Source of the DNA: Prorocentrum cordatum
Taxonomy: Eukaryota; Sar; Dinophyceae; Prorocentrales; Prorocentraceae
DNA: 64,000 bases
Assembly: GCA_963575745.1 (NCBI GenBank)
Contig: CAUYUJ010019919.1
Span: forward strand, 16,001-80,000
Direction: 5' to 3'
Position numbers and translations under genes: made by a program. Of this stretch, positions 42,273-53,084 are shown piece by piece. Under the pieces are notes generated by a model, which was not told the DNA's origin, did not search any database, and saw nothing but the letters and a program-made list of their open reading frames with translations. Every line of letters begins with the position of its first letter. Within the stretch, counting starts at the first letter, position 1.

Positions 42273-43045
42273 TATACTATGTGTGCGTCGCCCCCCCAGG
42301 GGCGACGCGCGCACCGAGAAACTTTCTGGTATGTGCGTCGTGGCGGGCGCTTTCTGGCTGTAGCGCCCCGGCAACGATATACTGCAATATGGTGATTTTA
42401 GAGGTCTGGGTCGGACACGCGCCTCCGAGGAGGATACCTGGTAGTATTCGCATGTCCTTCTGCGCCCCATTTCAGTAGCGCCCTGGCCCCCCCCCCTCGT
42501 CCGCGCACGTGCCTCGGGCCATGATGTGGGACCTGCCCTCTTGGACGCCCGCCTCTCGGACGCCGCCGCCCGAGCCGCGTCCAAGAGAGGCGACCAGCAC
42601 CCCCAGAAACGCCCAAGTAACCTTCGAGACGACGAGGGCAACGTCGTCGACCCTGGGATCCGACGTCGCGAGGAAAGTTACAACCTCGCGGGAACGCACG
42701 ACGGGAGCCCCAGACCCCCAACGTGTTGCGGTGCTCCCCGAGCTGGCTCCTTCCGTGAGGGCCCATGTGTGGGCCCGAGGCAGGGCGAGCACGGCACAGT
42801 GCGAAACAGAGGAGACGGAGGCCGCTCTTCGTCAGACTCTGGCACGTTGATTGCGAAGGCCTTTCGGCCGATGCCGCCGACCCTGAAGGGGGACGATGAA
42901 CGACGACGACGATGACGACGACGACGGCGACGGCGATCGCGAGTCCTTGTTGGGGCCTTCCCGGGCCCTCTTGGGCTGTCCGGGGGGGCCTCTGGGCCGT
43001 CTCGGGGCCTTCCCGGGCCCTGGCAGGTTTGTTTGCATGGAGGGG
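42273..43045. other. No gene; dispersed ~110-bp repeat
   Basis: 42272-42395 (ATGTGCGTCG, GGGGCGACGCGC, GGCGGGCGCTT) resembles 44249-44350. Remaining sequence is GC-rich without coding motifs; short ACG run at 42898-42930. Confidence 0.45.
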
Positions 43046-43230
43046 GGAGGAGGTTCGGACGAGGCCAGGACGAGGATAAGCCTATTCCAGAGCGTTCCGG
43101 AACGCTCCCAGAGCGTTTCGGAACGCTGAGGAGGGGGGAGGAGGTTCGGACGAGGCCAGGACGACACAAGTCTATTCCAGAGCGTTCCGGAACGCTCCCA
43201 GAGCGTTTCGGAACGCTGAGGAAGGCCATG
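43046..43230 (+). repeat. 91-bp tandem duplication carrying AGCGTTCCGGAACGCT palindromes
   Basis: AGGTTCGGACGAGGCCAGGA begins at 43051 and 43142. Each unit ends in CCAGAGCGTTCCGGAACGCT followed by CCCAGAGCGTTTCGGAACGC, two stacked near-palindromes. The same module occurs singly at 43928-43984, about 16373-16437, 15836-15880 and 555-640. Confidence 0.8.
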
Positions 43231-43455
43231 GCGCCCGAATCCTCGTCCTAGCCTCGTCTTAGAGGTGGGGGGGAGTGGCGAGGTCCGAAAGGAAATCTGG
43301 ACTTCGCGAAAGCCAGGGCTCTAATTGCACGCCCTGACGGCCCAGCGCTGCTGGAAAAGGCGGCCGCGGGGGGTTGTGGGGGGGAAGGGCGGGTGCATGC
43401 CATGCAAGTGAACTCGCCTGCGTCTCAAATACAACGCCCTCTCACTCGGGCTCCA
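43231..43455. other. No gene seen
   Basis: Spacer between the 91-bp duplication and a microsatellite; no motif recognised. Confidence 0.4.
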
Positions 43456-43612
43456 GGAGGAGGAGGAGGAGGAGGAGGAGGAGGAGGAGGAGGAGGAGGA
43501 GGAAGAGGAGGATGAGGGAGGAGGAGGAGGAAGGGGAGGAGGAGGAGGATGAGGAGGAGGAGGAGGAGGAGGAGGAGGAGGAGGAGGAGGAGGAGGAGGA
43601 GGAGGAGGAGGG
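43456..43612 (+). repeat. (GGA)n microsatellite
   Basis: GGA tract with a few GAT and GGG breaks. Confidence 0.95.
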
Positions 43613-44094
43613 CCGTTCGGGGCGATGGGGGCACCACCGGGAACGCTCTAGACGAGGCGCCGCTGCCGGAGCCCGCCCCCCCGAGGCGGGCTGGAGGATC
43701 TCCTGGGGAGCCGGCGGGCACGCGCGGAAAAAAGCCTCGGCGCCCTCGAATGTTCTCGCGCGCCGGAGAGTCGGGGCGGCTGCGAGAGTCCTGGCTGCGC
43801 GGTGCCCGCCAGGTGCCCGAGAGTTCGGTGGCAGTAAAACGACGCGAGGATCGGGACAAAATCGGATCGGGACAACTCGAAATCTCTGAGAAGCGGCGGG
43901 TTCGGAGGATGTATTGGGCGCCGCGGCCGCTCCAGAGCGTTCCGGAACGCTCTGAGAGCGCTCCGGAACGCTCTGGAGCGATTTATGCCGATCCTAGCCC
44001 TGTTTTATTAGGGCGGCTGCGAGTCCTTGCTGCGCGGTGCCCGCCAGATGCCCGAGTTCGGTGGCAGTGGGACTCGGGCATGCTTGCACTAGGT
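43613..44094. other. No gene; palindrome module and ~35-bp direct repeat
   Basis: 43928-43984 has CCAGAGCGTTCCGGAACGCT, then CTGAGAGCGCTCCGGAACGC. GGCGGCTGCGAGAGTCCTGG...GCGCGGTGCCCGCCAGGTGC (about 43776-43820) recurs at 44011-44060. Confidence 0.55.
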
Positions 44095-44246
44095 TGAAGT
44101 CGGGCGTGCCCCTCTGCAGGAGGAGTTTTTCCAAGAAGAGTCAGGAAGCAGCCTCGGGGCGGTGCTTCTGTTCTTTTGGAGCATGGCTGTATGGTTTTTG
44201 TACCTTTCATCCACACTCCGCCTGTAGGAGGACACGCCCGACCTAC
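44095..44246. mobile_element. GTCGGGC foldback MITE, copy C
   Basis: TGAAGTCGGGCGTGCCCCTC on the left and GAGGACACGCCCGACCTAC on the right. 152 bp with an A/T-richer interior like the other copies. The 8-bp flanks are only half matching, so the insertion is old. Confidence 0.65.
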
Positions 44247-44422
44247 TACTGTATGTGCGTCGCTGCCGCAGGGGCGGCGCACGCCGTGAAGCACCCCGTG
44301 GTGCAGACGCCGCGGCGGGCGCTTCCCGGCCCGACCGCTTGGCGCGGCGATGCGCCACCGGACTTGCGCGTGCTGGACGTTCGGGGCGGACCCGCACCCC
44401 CAACAGAAGCATGCAGTTCTGC

Positions 44423-44590
44423 ATTCTCCTCCTCCTCCTCCTCCTCCTCCTCCTCCTCCTCCTCCTCCTCCTCCTCCCCCTCCCCCTCCTCCTCCTCTTC
44501 CTCCTCCTCCTCTCCTCCTCCTCCTCCTCCTCCTCCTCCTCCTCCTCCTCCTCCTCCTCCTCCTCTTCCTCCTCCTCCCCCTCGTCCTCC
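44423..44590 (+). repeat. (CTC)n microsatellite
   Basis: About 165 bp of CTC with CCC and TTC breaks. Confidence 0.95.
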
Positions 44591-44879
44591 TTCGAGGCCC
44601 TCCCCGCTCCCCAGAACCCCGACGTCGTGCCTTGTTCAACACGTGCGCCCCCCAGGAACCTGGACCCCTCCTTAGGGGCCAGAAGTCTCCTCCCGAAAAT
44701 CTGGGCCAGCGTTTCTCAACCGCCCTGCCGGAAACCTGGCGGGGCTTCTTGAGCGAGGTCACCTTCTGCAGCATTAGCCAGGGAAGCTGGCGCCCAGGCT
44801 TGTTTCAGGAAGCTTCTGCTGGGAGGCTGACCCAGGTTTCTTCAGTCATTACTTTCTAACATCGCCTTTGCGGCCGTCG
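44591..44879. other. No gene seen
   Basis: Spacer between a microsatellite and a palindrome element; no motif recognised. Confidence 0.4.
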
Positions 44880-45117
44880 ATGGGGTCGGAGGATCGCGCC
44901 GCATCGCCGATGCATCGGCGATGCGGCTCGGTGTGGAGCCTGATATTCTCCACGCCGACGTCGCCGAGGCGTCGCCGACGCATCGCCCATGCATCGCCGA
45001 TGCATCGACGATGTGGAGGAGGAGGAGGAGGAGCAGGAGGAGGAGGAGGAGCAGGAGGAGGAGGAGGAGGAGGAGGAGGAGGCATCGGCGATGCGGCGAG
45101 ACTCCCCGACCCCATCT
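44880..45117. mobile_element. GCATCGGCGATGC palindrome element, copy 3, with GGA tract inside
   Basis: GATGGGGTCGGAGGATCGCG on the left, CCCCGACCCCATCT on the right, iterated GCATCGCCGATG octamers between. A (GGA)n tract (about 45014-45082) occupies the centre where the other copies have none. Confidence 0.75.
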
Positions 45118-45293
45118 GGGAGGCTCCCTGCCGCGCCCCACGAGCCTGCACTGCAGCGCCCCCCTGCCTCGTGCTGCCCCGCGGCCTGCCTGCCCGAGGC
45201 CCGCCGGCGCCGCCCTCCGCCCAGCCCGCGGCGGCCCCGCCGGCGGCCGCGGCCGCGGCGGCCGAGCTGCGGGGCGGCACGGGCGCGGGGCCC
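45118..45293. other. No gene seen
   Basis: GC-rich spacer; Pro/Ala-rich frames only. Confidence 0.4.
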
Positions 45294-45354
45294 GTGGCCG
45301 AGGCCGGGCGCCAGGGATCGACGACGGCGACGACGACGACGACGGCGACGACAA

Positions 45355-45386
<32 letters not shown>

Positions 45387-45406
45387 AGGACGACGACGGC
45401 GACGAC

Positions 45407-45441
<35 letters not shown>

Positions 45442-45800
45442 TGTCCCTCGATGGCCTTCGGTGGCCGTCGGCGGCCTCTGGTGGTCGCTGGCGCGGGGCC
45501 AGTGGCCGAGGCCGGGCGCCAGGGATCGACGACGACGACGACGGCGACGACTCAGGAGGGAAGCAAACACACAGACACAGTGAATCGTCGATTCCCAGAG
45601 AATATGAGAAGATATGGGAAGTGGTGGGGAAGACAAAAAACCCCAAACATATGGAAAAATAGGGGGAATCCTGTTATTGGTGTGTATTTATTTGTGTGTC
45701 CCAGGGCCCCTTCAACGACGGCGACGACGACGACGGCGACGACGACGACGGTGTCCCTCGATAGCCTTCGGTGGCCTTCGGCGGCCTCTGGTGGTCGGCG
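45294..45800 (+). repeat. ~210-bp duplicated segment with GAC tracts
   Basis: The unit is GTGGCCGAGGCCGGGCGCC, AGGGATCGACGAC, a GAC/GGC tract, then GTGTCCCTCGATGGCCTTCG, ending GGCGGCCTCTGGTGGTCG. Copy 1 is 45294-45490. Copy 2 runs 45501-45800 and is split in its GAC tract by the 163-bp element at 45552. Confidence 0.8.
45552..45714 (+). mobile_element. 163-bp terminal-inverted-repeat element, copy 3
   Basis: TCAGGAGGGAAGCAAACACA ... TTTGTGTGTCCCAGGGCCCC then TTCA. Flanked by ACGAC on both sides (45547-45551 and 45715-45719). It lies inside the GAC tract of a duplicated segment whose sister copy lacks the element. The GAC context makes the 5-bp duplication weaker here than at 7404 and 60226. 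Confidence 0.85.
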
Positions 45801-45890
45801 ACGACGAACACGGACGAGAGGAGGAACTACGACGAAGCTGGTCGCCGGGCGCGTGGGTCCCGAGGGACACGCCAGGACTCCCAAGCGGGG

Positions 45891-46020
45891 TCCGAGTAGA
45901 TGGGGTCGGAGGGTCGCGCCGCATTGCCGATGCATCGGCGGTGCGGCTCGACGTGGGGCCACGACGTGCTCCACGCCGGCGTTCGCCGATGCATCGCCAA
46001 CCGTGCTCCGGCCCCATCTG
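45891..46020. mobile_element. GCATCGGCGATGC palindrome element, copy 4
   Basis: TCCGAGTAGATGGGGTCGGA on the left, CTCCGGCCCCATCT on the right. Shorter and more diverged than the other copies. Confidence 0.65.
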
Positions 46021-46117
46021 TAGTCGGGCTCCAGCTATAGGAGGGCTCCAGAAGCGGGTCCCGAGGTTGTCGCCGTCCTCGTGCTCCTGGGGCTCTCCAC
46101 GGTCCCTGGGGCTGTCG

Positions 46118-46309
46118 TTAAGTCGGGCGTGTCCCCCTACAGGGGGATTTTCGACGAAGAACAAAAAACACCAAAGATACCCCCAAAAGGCCAAAAAATA
46201 GTCAAAACATAGTCCCCATTCTATTGCTGGACTATTTTTGGATTATTTTTTGGGGTACTTTTTATTTTTCGTCGAACATCCCCCTGTATGGGGGACAGGC
46301 CCGACTTCA
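46118..46309. mobile_element. GTCGGGC foldback MITE, copy D
   Basis: TTAAGTCGGGCGTGTCCCCC and GGGGGACAGGCCCGACTTCA are the ends. The two ~90-bp halves are largely complementary (for example TTCGACGAAGAACAAAAAAC against GTACTTTTTATTTTTCGTCG), so the element would form one long hairpin. 8-bp flanks GGCTGTCG / GGCTGTCA (46110-46117, 46310-46317) match at 7 of 8. Confidence 0.8.
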
Positions 46310-47214
46310 GGCTGTCAGCAAACGGCTCAGGACGGAGAGTTGGTCCTAGGCCTCGGGGTCCTCGACCCGCTTCCCTCAGGACCCGCCTCTCTCATGCCAG
46401 CATCGAGGCTCGCTCGAGAGGGCGGCATCGGGGCCGCAAAAGGGGGGGTGGGGGGATCGAGGGTTGCAGGCGAGTGGCCCTACATCCGAGGAGGAGCAGG
46501 TGTCGGCGATTGCCGCCGGACCCCTACCTCGCCGCCACGGCTGGATCCTCATGGAACGTCCAAGTCCGAACGCGCGCTGGGAGAGGTCCCGGGAGCAGCG
46601 GTATTGGTACTTTCTTGCGCCCCCACATGCAGGGGCCCCAAGTGGCACCCGGGCTGCTGCGGCGGCGGGCCCAGGCTCTCCGGGGGCGTCGGAGGGGGGG
46701 GGGGAGGATTGCTTTCGACCCCGAAACCAAGGACACCACCCCACCTACGGCCCTCCATGTTGCGCTACGGCCCATCGGGGGCCGTGGCGCATACCACGCA
46801 AATGCCCACGCCAGATCTCCTGGTATACGCCAAGCCCCGTGGGGTCGTAGGCGGGGTGGTGTCGTTTGTTTTCTCGTCCACTGCTTGGGGGGGGAGGGGG
46901 TCCTGGCCGGGGCACAGGTCTCCTCGATCTCATGGCCCCCTCGGTGTCGTGACCGCGGCCGGGCGCCGAAGATCGATGCTCGATCGAGGGGGCCACCTCA
47001 ATCTCTAGTCGGCATGGTTTATGGTTAAGACCAGGACGGTCTCTGATCGTCTTCGATCCCCTAACTTTCGTTCCTCCTCCTCCTCCTCCTGCCTGGGTCG
47101 GAGGAGGAAGGGGCGGCACCTGCATGTGTGTTTTTTGGGGGGGTTCGAGGGCCTGCGTGGCGCAAGCTGTCGTGGCGCCAGGCTGGCCCCGCGGGAGGCC
47201 CCCTCGCGGGGGCC
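46310..47214. other. No gene seen
   Basis: Begins with a fragment like the paired-hairpin element core (GTCAGCAAACGGCTCAGGAC). A short CTC run lies at 47074-47090. No protein motif in the GC-rich remainder. Confidence 0.4.
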
Positions 47215-47890
47215 TCGTCGCCGCAGTTTCTGGAGGCCTCCTATGGGGGCCAACTTCGGGGCCTCTTCTGCGCCTCCAAGGGGCCTCTTGGGGGCTCTTG
47301 GCCCAAGAGCCCCCGAGAGTCTCGGGGGCCCCCGAGAGGGCCCCGAGAGTCTTGGGGGCCCCCGAGGAGGGCCCCGAGGCCCCCAGAAGTCTTGAGGCGC
47401 CCCGGAGAGCCCCAAGAGTCTCGGGGGCCTCCGGGGCGCCTCGTGGAGCCTCTTGGGGGCCTCTCGGGGCAGAAGGCCTGGACGTTTGGGCCACGTTCCC
47501 TCTCTTGCGCCCCTTTCGGGGCCGTGTTGGGGCCCTCTTGGGCCGTTGGGGGCATTTGTTGGGCCGCCTTGCCTTCTTGGGCCGTGTTGGGGCCCCCTTG
47601 GAGGCCTGTTGTGCCGTCTTGGTGCGGTCTTGGGGGCCTCTGGGGCCGTCTGGGAGCGTCGGGGAGTCGAAATGGCAAGAACGCCCAAATCTTGCAAAAA
47701 CCTAAGGAGAATATATGAGTTCGGCCTCTTGGGGCCCCCTTCTTGGGAGGCCTCCTGGAGGCCTCTTGGGAGGCCTCTCTTGGCGACCTCGTGGGGCGTC
47801 TTGGAGGCCTCTCGGGCCGTCTGGGGGCCACCTCGAGCGCCTCGGAGCGGTCGTTCGGCGACTCGGGGCCCTCTTGGCCCATCTTGGGGG
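47215..47890 (+). repeat. GGCCTCTTGG-type minisatellite field
   Basis: Irregular GGGGGCC(C/T)C(C/T)(G/T)(A/G)G units. A lower-GC module lies at 47648-47732 (GGAGTCGAAATGGCAAGAACG, CAAATCTTGCAAAAACCTAA, GAGTTCGGCCTC), clearly related to the modules at 35259 and 53454. Confidence 0.8.
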
Positions 47891-48145
47891 GCAATGTTAT
47901 TCTACCGACGCTATTTTAAATAGTTTCCTAGCCCAATCAAAAAGCACAAACATGCTGCAGATTGCGTGTAATTCTTATTGGGGCCTCTCGAGGTTCTGTC
48001 GGGGCACGCGCCAAGCTGCCGGGGGGCCCGCGCCGCACGCCTGGGAGAGGTGAGAGCCAGGGGTCTGTGGCGAGGAGGGATGCTCGGAGGACCAGGCAGA
48101 GGACCTGAGAGCACGCCCACTCCGTGCCCGGCGGCGCGGCGGCGG
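47891..48145. other. No gene seen
   Basis: Spacer before the GATA tract; no motif recognised. Confidence 0.4.
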
Positions 48146-48151
48146 ATAGAC

Positions 48152-48191
<40 letters not shown>

Positions 48192-48192
48192 T

Positions 48193-48226
<34 letters not shown>

Positions 48227-48229
48227 CAT

Positions 48230-48262
<33 letters not shown>

Positions 48263-48965
48263 CAGACATATAGATAGATAGATAGATAGTTAGATATATA
48301 TATATATATATAGATCGATATATATATATAGCTATATATATATATAGACAGATAGATAGATATATAGATATATATGTATATATAGATATATAGATATATG
48401 TATATATAGATATATAAACATATAGTTAGACATATAGATCGGTACACATATATATATATATATTTAGCTAGATATAAAGATATACCTATGTGTATATATA
48501 TAGACATACATATATACAGTTAGATATATATAAAGATATTTAGGTATACATATATAGATCGATAGACACATGCATATATATAGATATATCGATTTATATA
48601 TATGTATGTACGTGTATATATATATATACATACATATGTATATACATAGATATACGTAGACATACATATATATATATTCATATATACATGTTAATATATA
48701 TAAATGGGCATACATATATCTATATATATATATCGTTGTATATATGCATGTCGTTCGATACATATATAGTTCTATACATCGGTATATCTGTAGATAGATA
48801 TAAAGGTATATCGATAGTTCGATGTATATATATAGATAGATGAAACATATATATATACATATACATATATATAGCTACATATAGATAAATATATAGACAT
48901 ACATATATATATATACAGCTAGCTATATATATTGATAGATAGATAGATCGATAAATAGATAGATA
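48146..48965 (+). repeat. GATA microsatellite and TA-rich island
   Basis: (GATA)n with GACA variants to about 48295, then about 670 bp of TATA/GATA/CATA-rich DNA with almost no G+C-rich words. It is a sharp compositional contrast with the surrounding DNA. Ser-Ile-Tyr-Leu frames on the minus strand are artefacts. Confidence 0.95.
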
Positions 48966-49614
48966 GAGTTGCTCCCTCCTCCCTCCTCCCTCCTCCCTCC
49001 TCCCTCCCTCCCTGCTCTATCCCCGTTTGTGCGGCGCGCTGGTGCCTCGCCTTCCCTCTCGCGCGCCCCGTTGTGCGCTCGCCCTCGTGCGAGCGGGGTG
49101 TCCTGACTTGACTCTGCAGTTTTTCCGCGATGGGGAAGCACCGTCGACCACAGAACAAGAAGTGATTGTTCTTTGGTTTCTGGAGCCCTCCGCGGGACTT
49201 CCAGCGACCGCCAGGGACCCAAGGGCACCCAGACCTCCACCTGGCGATGAGATCCACACGCGTCCGCCCTTGGCCAGGCCCATCCTGGGCCCAGGAGCGA
49301 ATGTCTGTGGATCTCGCCGCCAGGGTTCGACCTGAACGGTGATTCGGCGATTTCTTGGGCCGTTACTCGCATTTTGGCTTTGCAGCAGAATGCGGAACGA
49401 AAATAGAACGAGGAACACGACAAGAAAGCGAACGGAAAACACGGTTCCCAGACATGCGATGTCTGATTACCTAACAGCGAAGACTGATAGGTTTCTAGTG
49501 GTGTCAAAAGAGAGCATCATGACTCCTCAGGGGGGTCGGGGCGGGACCCGGGGCGGCTGCCGTCGAAGCCCAAATCGCATGGGACATCCTCGCAAAATCG
49601 CTCTTGGCGCTGCT
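48966..49614. other. No gene; CCTCCCT run and a hairpin
   Basis: (CCTCCCT)n at 48971-49012. GAGATCCACA ... TGTGGATCTC (49248-49314) is an inverted repeat around CCAGGCCCATCCTGGGCCC. No coding evidence. Confidence 0.45.
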
Positions 49615-50010
49615 AGAACTCCATTCCCGGCGTACATTTTGGATGCCCGGAGCCAACTGTAGGCCACTTCGTGTTCTTCGACTTCCCAGAACTCCATTCC
49701 CGGGCCACATTTTGGATTCCCGGAACCAACTGTAGGCCACTTCGTGCTCTTCGACTTCCCAGAACACCATTCCCGGGCCACATTTTGGATGCCCAGAGCC
49801 AACTATAGGTCACTTCGTGTTCTTCGTGTTCCCAGAACACCATTCCCGGGCCACATTTTGAATGCCCGGAGCCAACTGTAGGCCATTTCGGGTTCTTCGT
49901 GTTCCCAGAACACCATTCTTGGGCATGATTTTGAATGCCCGGAGCCAACCGTAGGCCACTTCGTGTTCTTGGTGTTCCCAGAACACCACTCCTGGGCCAC
50001 ATTTTGAATG
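49615..50010 (-). repeat. 73-bp satellite array B, ~5.5 copies
   Basis: AGAAC(T/A)CCATTCCCGG begins units at 49615, 49688, 49761, 49834, 49907 and 49980, exactly 73 bp apart. Unit features: CCACATTTTG(G/A)AT, CCCGGAGCCAACTGTAGGCC, TTCGTGTTC. The last unit is cut at ATTTTGAATG by the GAGGCT array. Confidence 0.92.
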
Positions 50011-51020
50011 CTGAGGCAGGCTGATGCTGAGGCTGGGGCAGGCTGAGGCTGAGGCCGAGGCTGAAGGCAGACTGAAACTGAGGCTGAGGCTGAGGCAGGC
50101 TGAGGCTGAGGCTGAGGCAGGCTGATGCTGAGGCAGGCTGAGGCTGAGGCTGAGGCTGATGCAGGCTGAGGCTGAGGCAGGCAGACTGAGGCTGAAGCTG
50201 AAGCAGGCTGAGGCTGAGGCTGAGGCTGAGGCAGGCTGAGGCTGAGGCTGAGGCAGGCTGATGCTGAGGCAGGCTAGTTCCCAGAACTCCATTCCCGGGC
50301 CACATTTTGAATGCTGAGGCAGGCTGATGCTGAGGCTGAGGCAGGCTGAGGCTGAGGCCGAGGCTGAAGGCAGGCCTGAGGCTGAGGCTGAAGCAGGCTG
50401 AGGCTGAGGCTGAGGCAGGCTGAGGCTGAGGCTGAGGCAGGCTGATGCTGAGGCAGGCTGAGGCTGAGGCTGAGGCTGATGCAGGCTGAGGCTGAGGCAG
50501 GCTGAGGCTGAGGCTGAGGGCTGAGGCTGAGGCTGAAGCAGCAGGCTGAAGGCTGAGGCTGAGGCTGAGGCTGAGGCAGGCTGAGGCTGAGGCTGAGGCT
50601 GAGGCTGAGGCTGAGGCTGAGGCTGAGGCTGAGGCTGCTGAGGCTGAGGCTGAGGCTGAGGCTGAGGCTGATGAGGCTGAGGCTGAGGCTGAGGCTGAGG
50701 CTGAGGCTGAGGCTGAAGCAGGCTGAGGCTGAGGCTGAGGCTGAGGCTGAGGCTGAGGCCGAGGCTGAGGCTGAGGCTGAAGCAGGCTGAGGCTGAGGCT
50801 GAGGCAGGCTGAGGCTGAGGCTGAGGCAGGCTGATGCTGAGGCAGGCTGAGGCTGAGGCTGAGGCTCATGCAGGGTGAGGCTGAGGCAGGCGAGGCTGAG
50901 GCCGAGGCTGAAGGCAGACTGAGGCTGAGGCTGAAGCAGGCTGAGGCTGAGGCTGAGGCAGGCTGAGGCTGAGGCAGGCTGAGGCTGAGGCTGAGGCTGA
51001 GGCTGAGGCTGAGGCTGTGA
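50011..51020 (+). repeat. GAGGCT hexamer array with higher-order structure
   Basis: GAGGCT/GAGGCAGGCT repeats over 1 kb. A piece of 73-bp array B (TTCCCAGAACTCCATTCCCG to ATTTTGAATG) reappears at 50278-50312, and GAGGCCGAGGCTGAAGGCAG occurs near 50051, 50354 and 50897, showing longer duplicated blocks. Ser/Ala/Leu frames are artefacts. Confidence 0.92.
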
Positions 51021-51441
51021 CTGCCGTTGCCACTGCGACTGTCATCGCGAATGCGACTACGACTGCGAGAACAGCAGAATTCTACAACTGGCTTCTCATC
51101 TGAATCTTAAGGGGAATGCTTCCAGATATGCTCCTACACATCGCTGTTAGGTTGCTTTGCCGGGATATGTTTTTCCCACGTACGCGGTCCCCAGAACTCC
51201 TGACCTCTTCCCTGGGCACAGTGTTGCATCCTAAATACAATGTTTGACGGTCTTGGGGTCCAGTACAGTCGAAACCGATGATATGGATGAGAAACCTTCT
51301 CAAGGGTACCCCGCATCCTTGCCTCCTCGGTCCAGACCTAATCACTCTTGATGGCCAGCCCCGCTCGAAAAGTGTCAGCATGGCATTCTGGGGCCCCTGT
51401 ATCCTTAACTATCGCGCATCCTTACTGTCAGTTTTCATTGT
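51021..51441. other. No gene seen
   Basis: Short GCGACTGTCATCGCGAATGC repeats near 51030-51070; otherwise unique-looking, no coding motif. Confidence 0.4.
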
Positions 51442-51620
51442 CCCTGAGATCCGACGTTGCAAAACATTGCAATATCGCAGAAGATCACCGCTGGAGCCCA
51501 GGACCCCATCAGATCTCTCTGCCCCATTTCTCGAGTCCGGGTCGATCTGTGAGGGTCCCCGGGCCCGAACTGCAGCGCAAACGCCCGCGGTGGAAAAGAT
51601 GCAACGCCAGGATCTCAGGG
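51442..51620 (+). mobile_element. CCCTGAGATCC inverted-repeat element, copy 2
   Basis: CCCTGAGATCCGACGTTGCA on the left pairs with GATGCAACGCCAGGATCTCA then GGG on the right. Interior phrases GACCCCATC, TTTCTCGAGTCCGGGTCGAT and GGTCCCCGGGCCCGAACTG are shared with 56009-56171. Confidence 0.75.
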
Positions 51621-51799
51621 GAGGGCTCCCAGGGGCCCCAAAGTGCCAGAAACCTTCCGCCCCGATCTCCTTCCAGGGCGCGAGCGCGTCTGGGCCTCAA
51701 TGGCCGCGCCCTTCTCGAAGCCGGCCTCCTCACGTCTGGGCTGGCATCGCTGCTCCACCGGCGCGCTGCAGCAGGCCACGGTGCGCAGCCCCGACGGGC

Positions 51800-51885
51800 G
51801 GGGGGAGGAGGAGGAGGGAAGGAGGAGGAAGAGGAGGAGGAGGAGGAGGAGGAGGAGGAGGAGGAGGAGGAGGAGGAGGAGGGGA
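51800..51885 (+). repeat. (GGA)n microsatellite
   Basis: About 80 bp of GGA. Confidence 0.95.
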
Positions 51886-53084
51886 GTCGGCCAGCCCCCC
51901 GGCCGATCGCCTCGCGGCTGGCCCCCGCTGGCCTCTTCCTGGTCGGGGTACGCCAGAAGGTGCCCCTGGCCCAGGGGGCCCCCAGCAGCTCTTCGCTGCA
52001 TTCTGGGGCCCCCTCGGGGCCCCTGGGCCTCGTGAGGGGTGCTCTTGGAGGCCGTGGGGGGGCCTCCCTGGAAATCCTGGGGGCACCTTGGGCCAGGGGC
52101 GCTTCTAGCAACACCCGATGTGGTGCTGGGGGGCACGGGTCCCGACCCAGACCTCACACGTCGTCGGCTCTCTGGCGTCTCGGGCGAGTTGTTCGGGCGT
52201 TCTCGTCGGCTCTCGGCGTGTTCCCAGCCTCGGGGTGCTTTCCGTCGGCTGCGCGTCGTCCAGCGAGTGCTCCCAGGGTGCGCAGATCGCCCCGAGCGGC
52301 CGCCGGAGAGCAGAGCTGCGACCCGAGAGCCCCGACCCCCCAAAGGTGTTGAAATTAGGACGTCGGAGGTGTTTCGCAGCTTTCGGCCTCGGGGCGCCCT
52401 CGCCAGGCCCCCGAGGCCGTCGAAGAACTGTCCGGGGTGGGGAATCGGCCCCGTGGGAAAAAAGGCGTTGGGACATCTGGGGGCCGCGCACTGCAAAGAT
52501 CGAGACGAGGAATGTCTGGGGAGGGGCAGGGGGTCGATTCCGACGGTTCGCCGTCGTCTCCCGCCCTCCCCCCCGGCCGTTCACGGGCCCCTGCGGCCGT
52601 TCCAGAGTCCGAGGAGGACGCGGGGTGGAGTGCGGATCCCCGGGGGAAGCCCGGGAGTCCAGCACCCGCGTCCCCAAGGGATCTCCTTCCCGTCATGTGC
52701 CTCTCCTCTTTCTTGGCGAGTGCAGTGCTGGTGCTGCGGCGCGCACGGTGGTCTGGTGCAGACGTGCATGGGGAGGATGCCCAGCACGGCGAACCAGCGT
52801 CCGGCAGCAGTGGTAATTATCAGGTCAGTGGCGGGCCCTGGTGCCGTCGGAGCGGCTGGCCGCTCTGTGACCACGTGCCCTTGAACGCGCGGTGCTCGGG
52901 TAGCTCACTAGGTCTGGGCGAGTAGGCGCGAGGATGCGCGGCTTCATTTGGGAAAGCTCCGCCTCCTCCCTCTATCTGCCTTCTTCCTCGATCCCCCTCC
53001 TCTCAGATCAGCGAGGCATGAAATGGCCGTGGATATGGTTGCCGTGGCCTTCGGCTCATGCCGCCACCGTGCCTACTTGGGTTG
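51886..53084. other. No gene; element-core fragment
   Basis: 52360-52440 (GGTGTTTCGCAGCTTTCGGCC, CGTCGAAGAACTG) is a core fragment of the paired-hairpin family. No protein motif found in the remaining GC-rich DNA. Confidence 0.45.

Noticed and set aside
49613-50869. 418-codon Ser/Ala/Leu-repeat frame on the minus strand
   Set aside because: Runs through the GAGGCT hexamer array and the 73-bp satellite.
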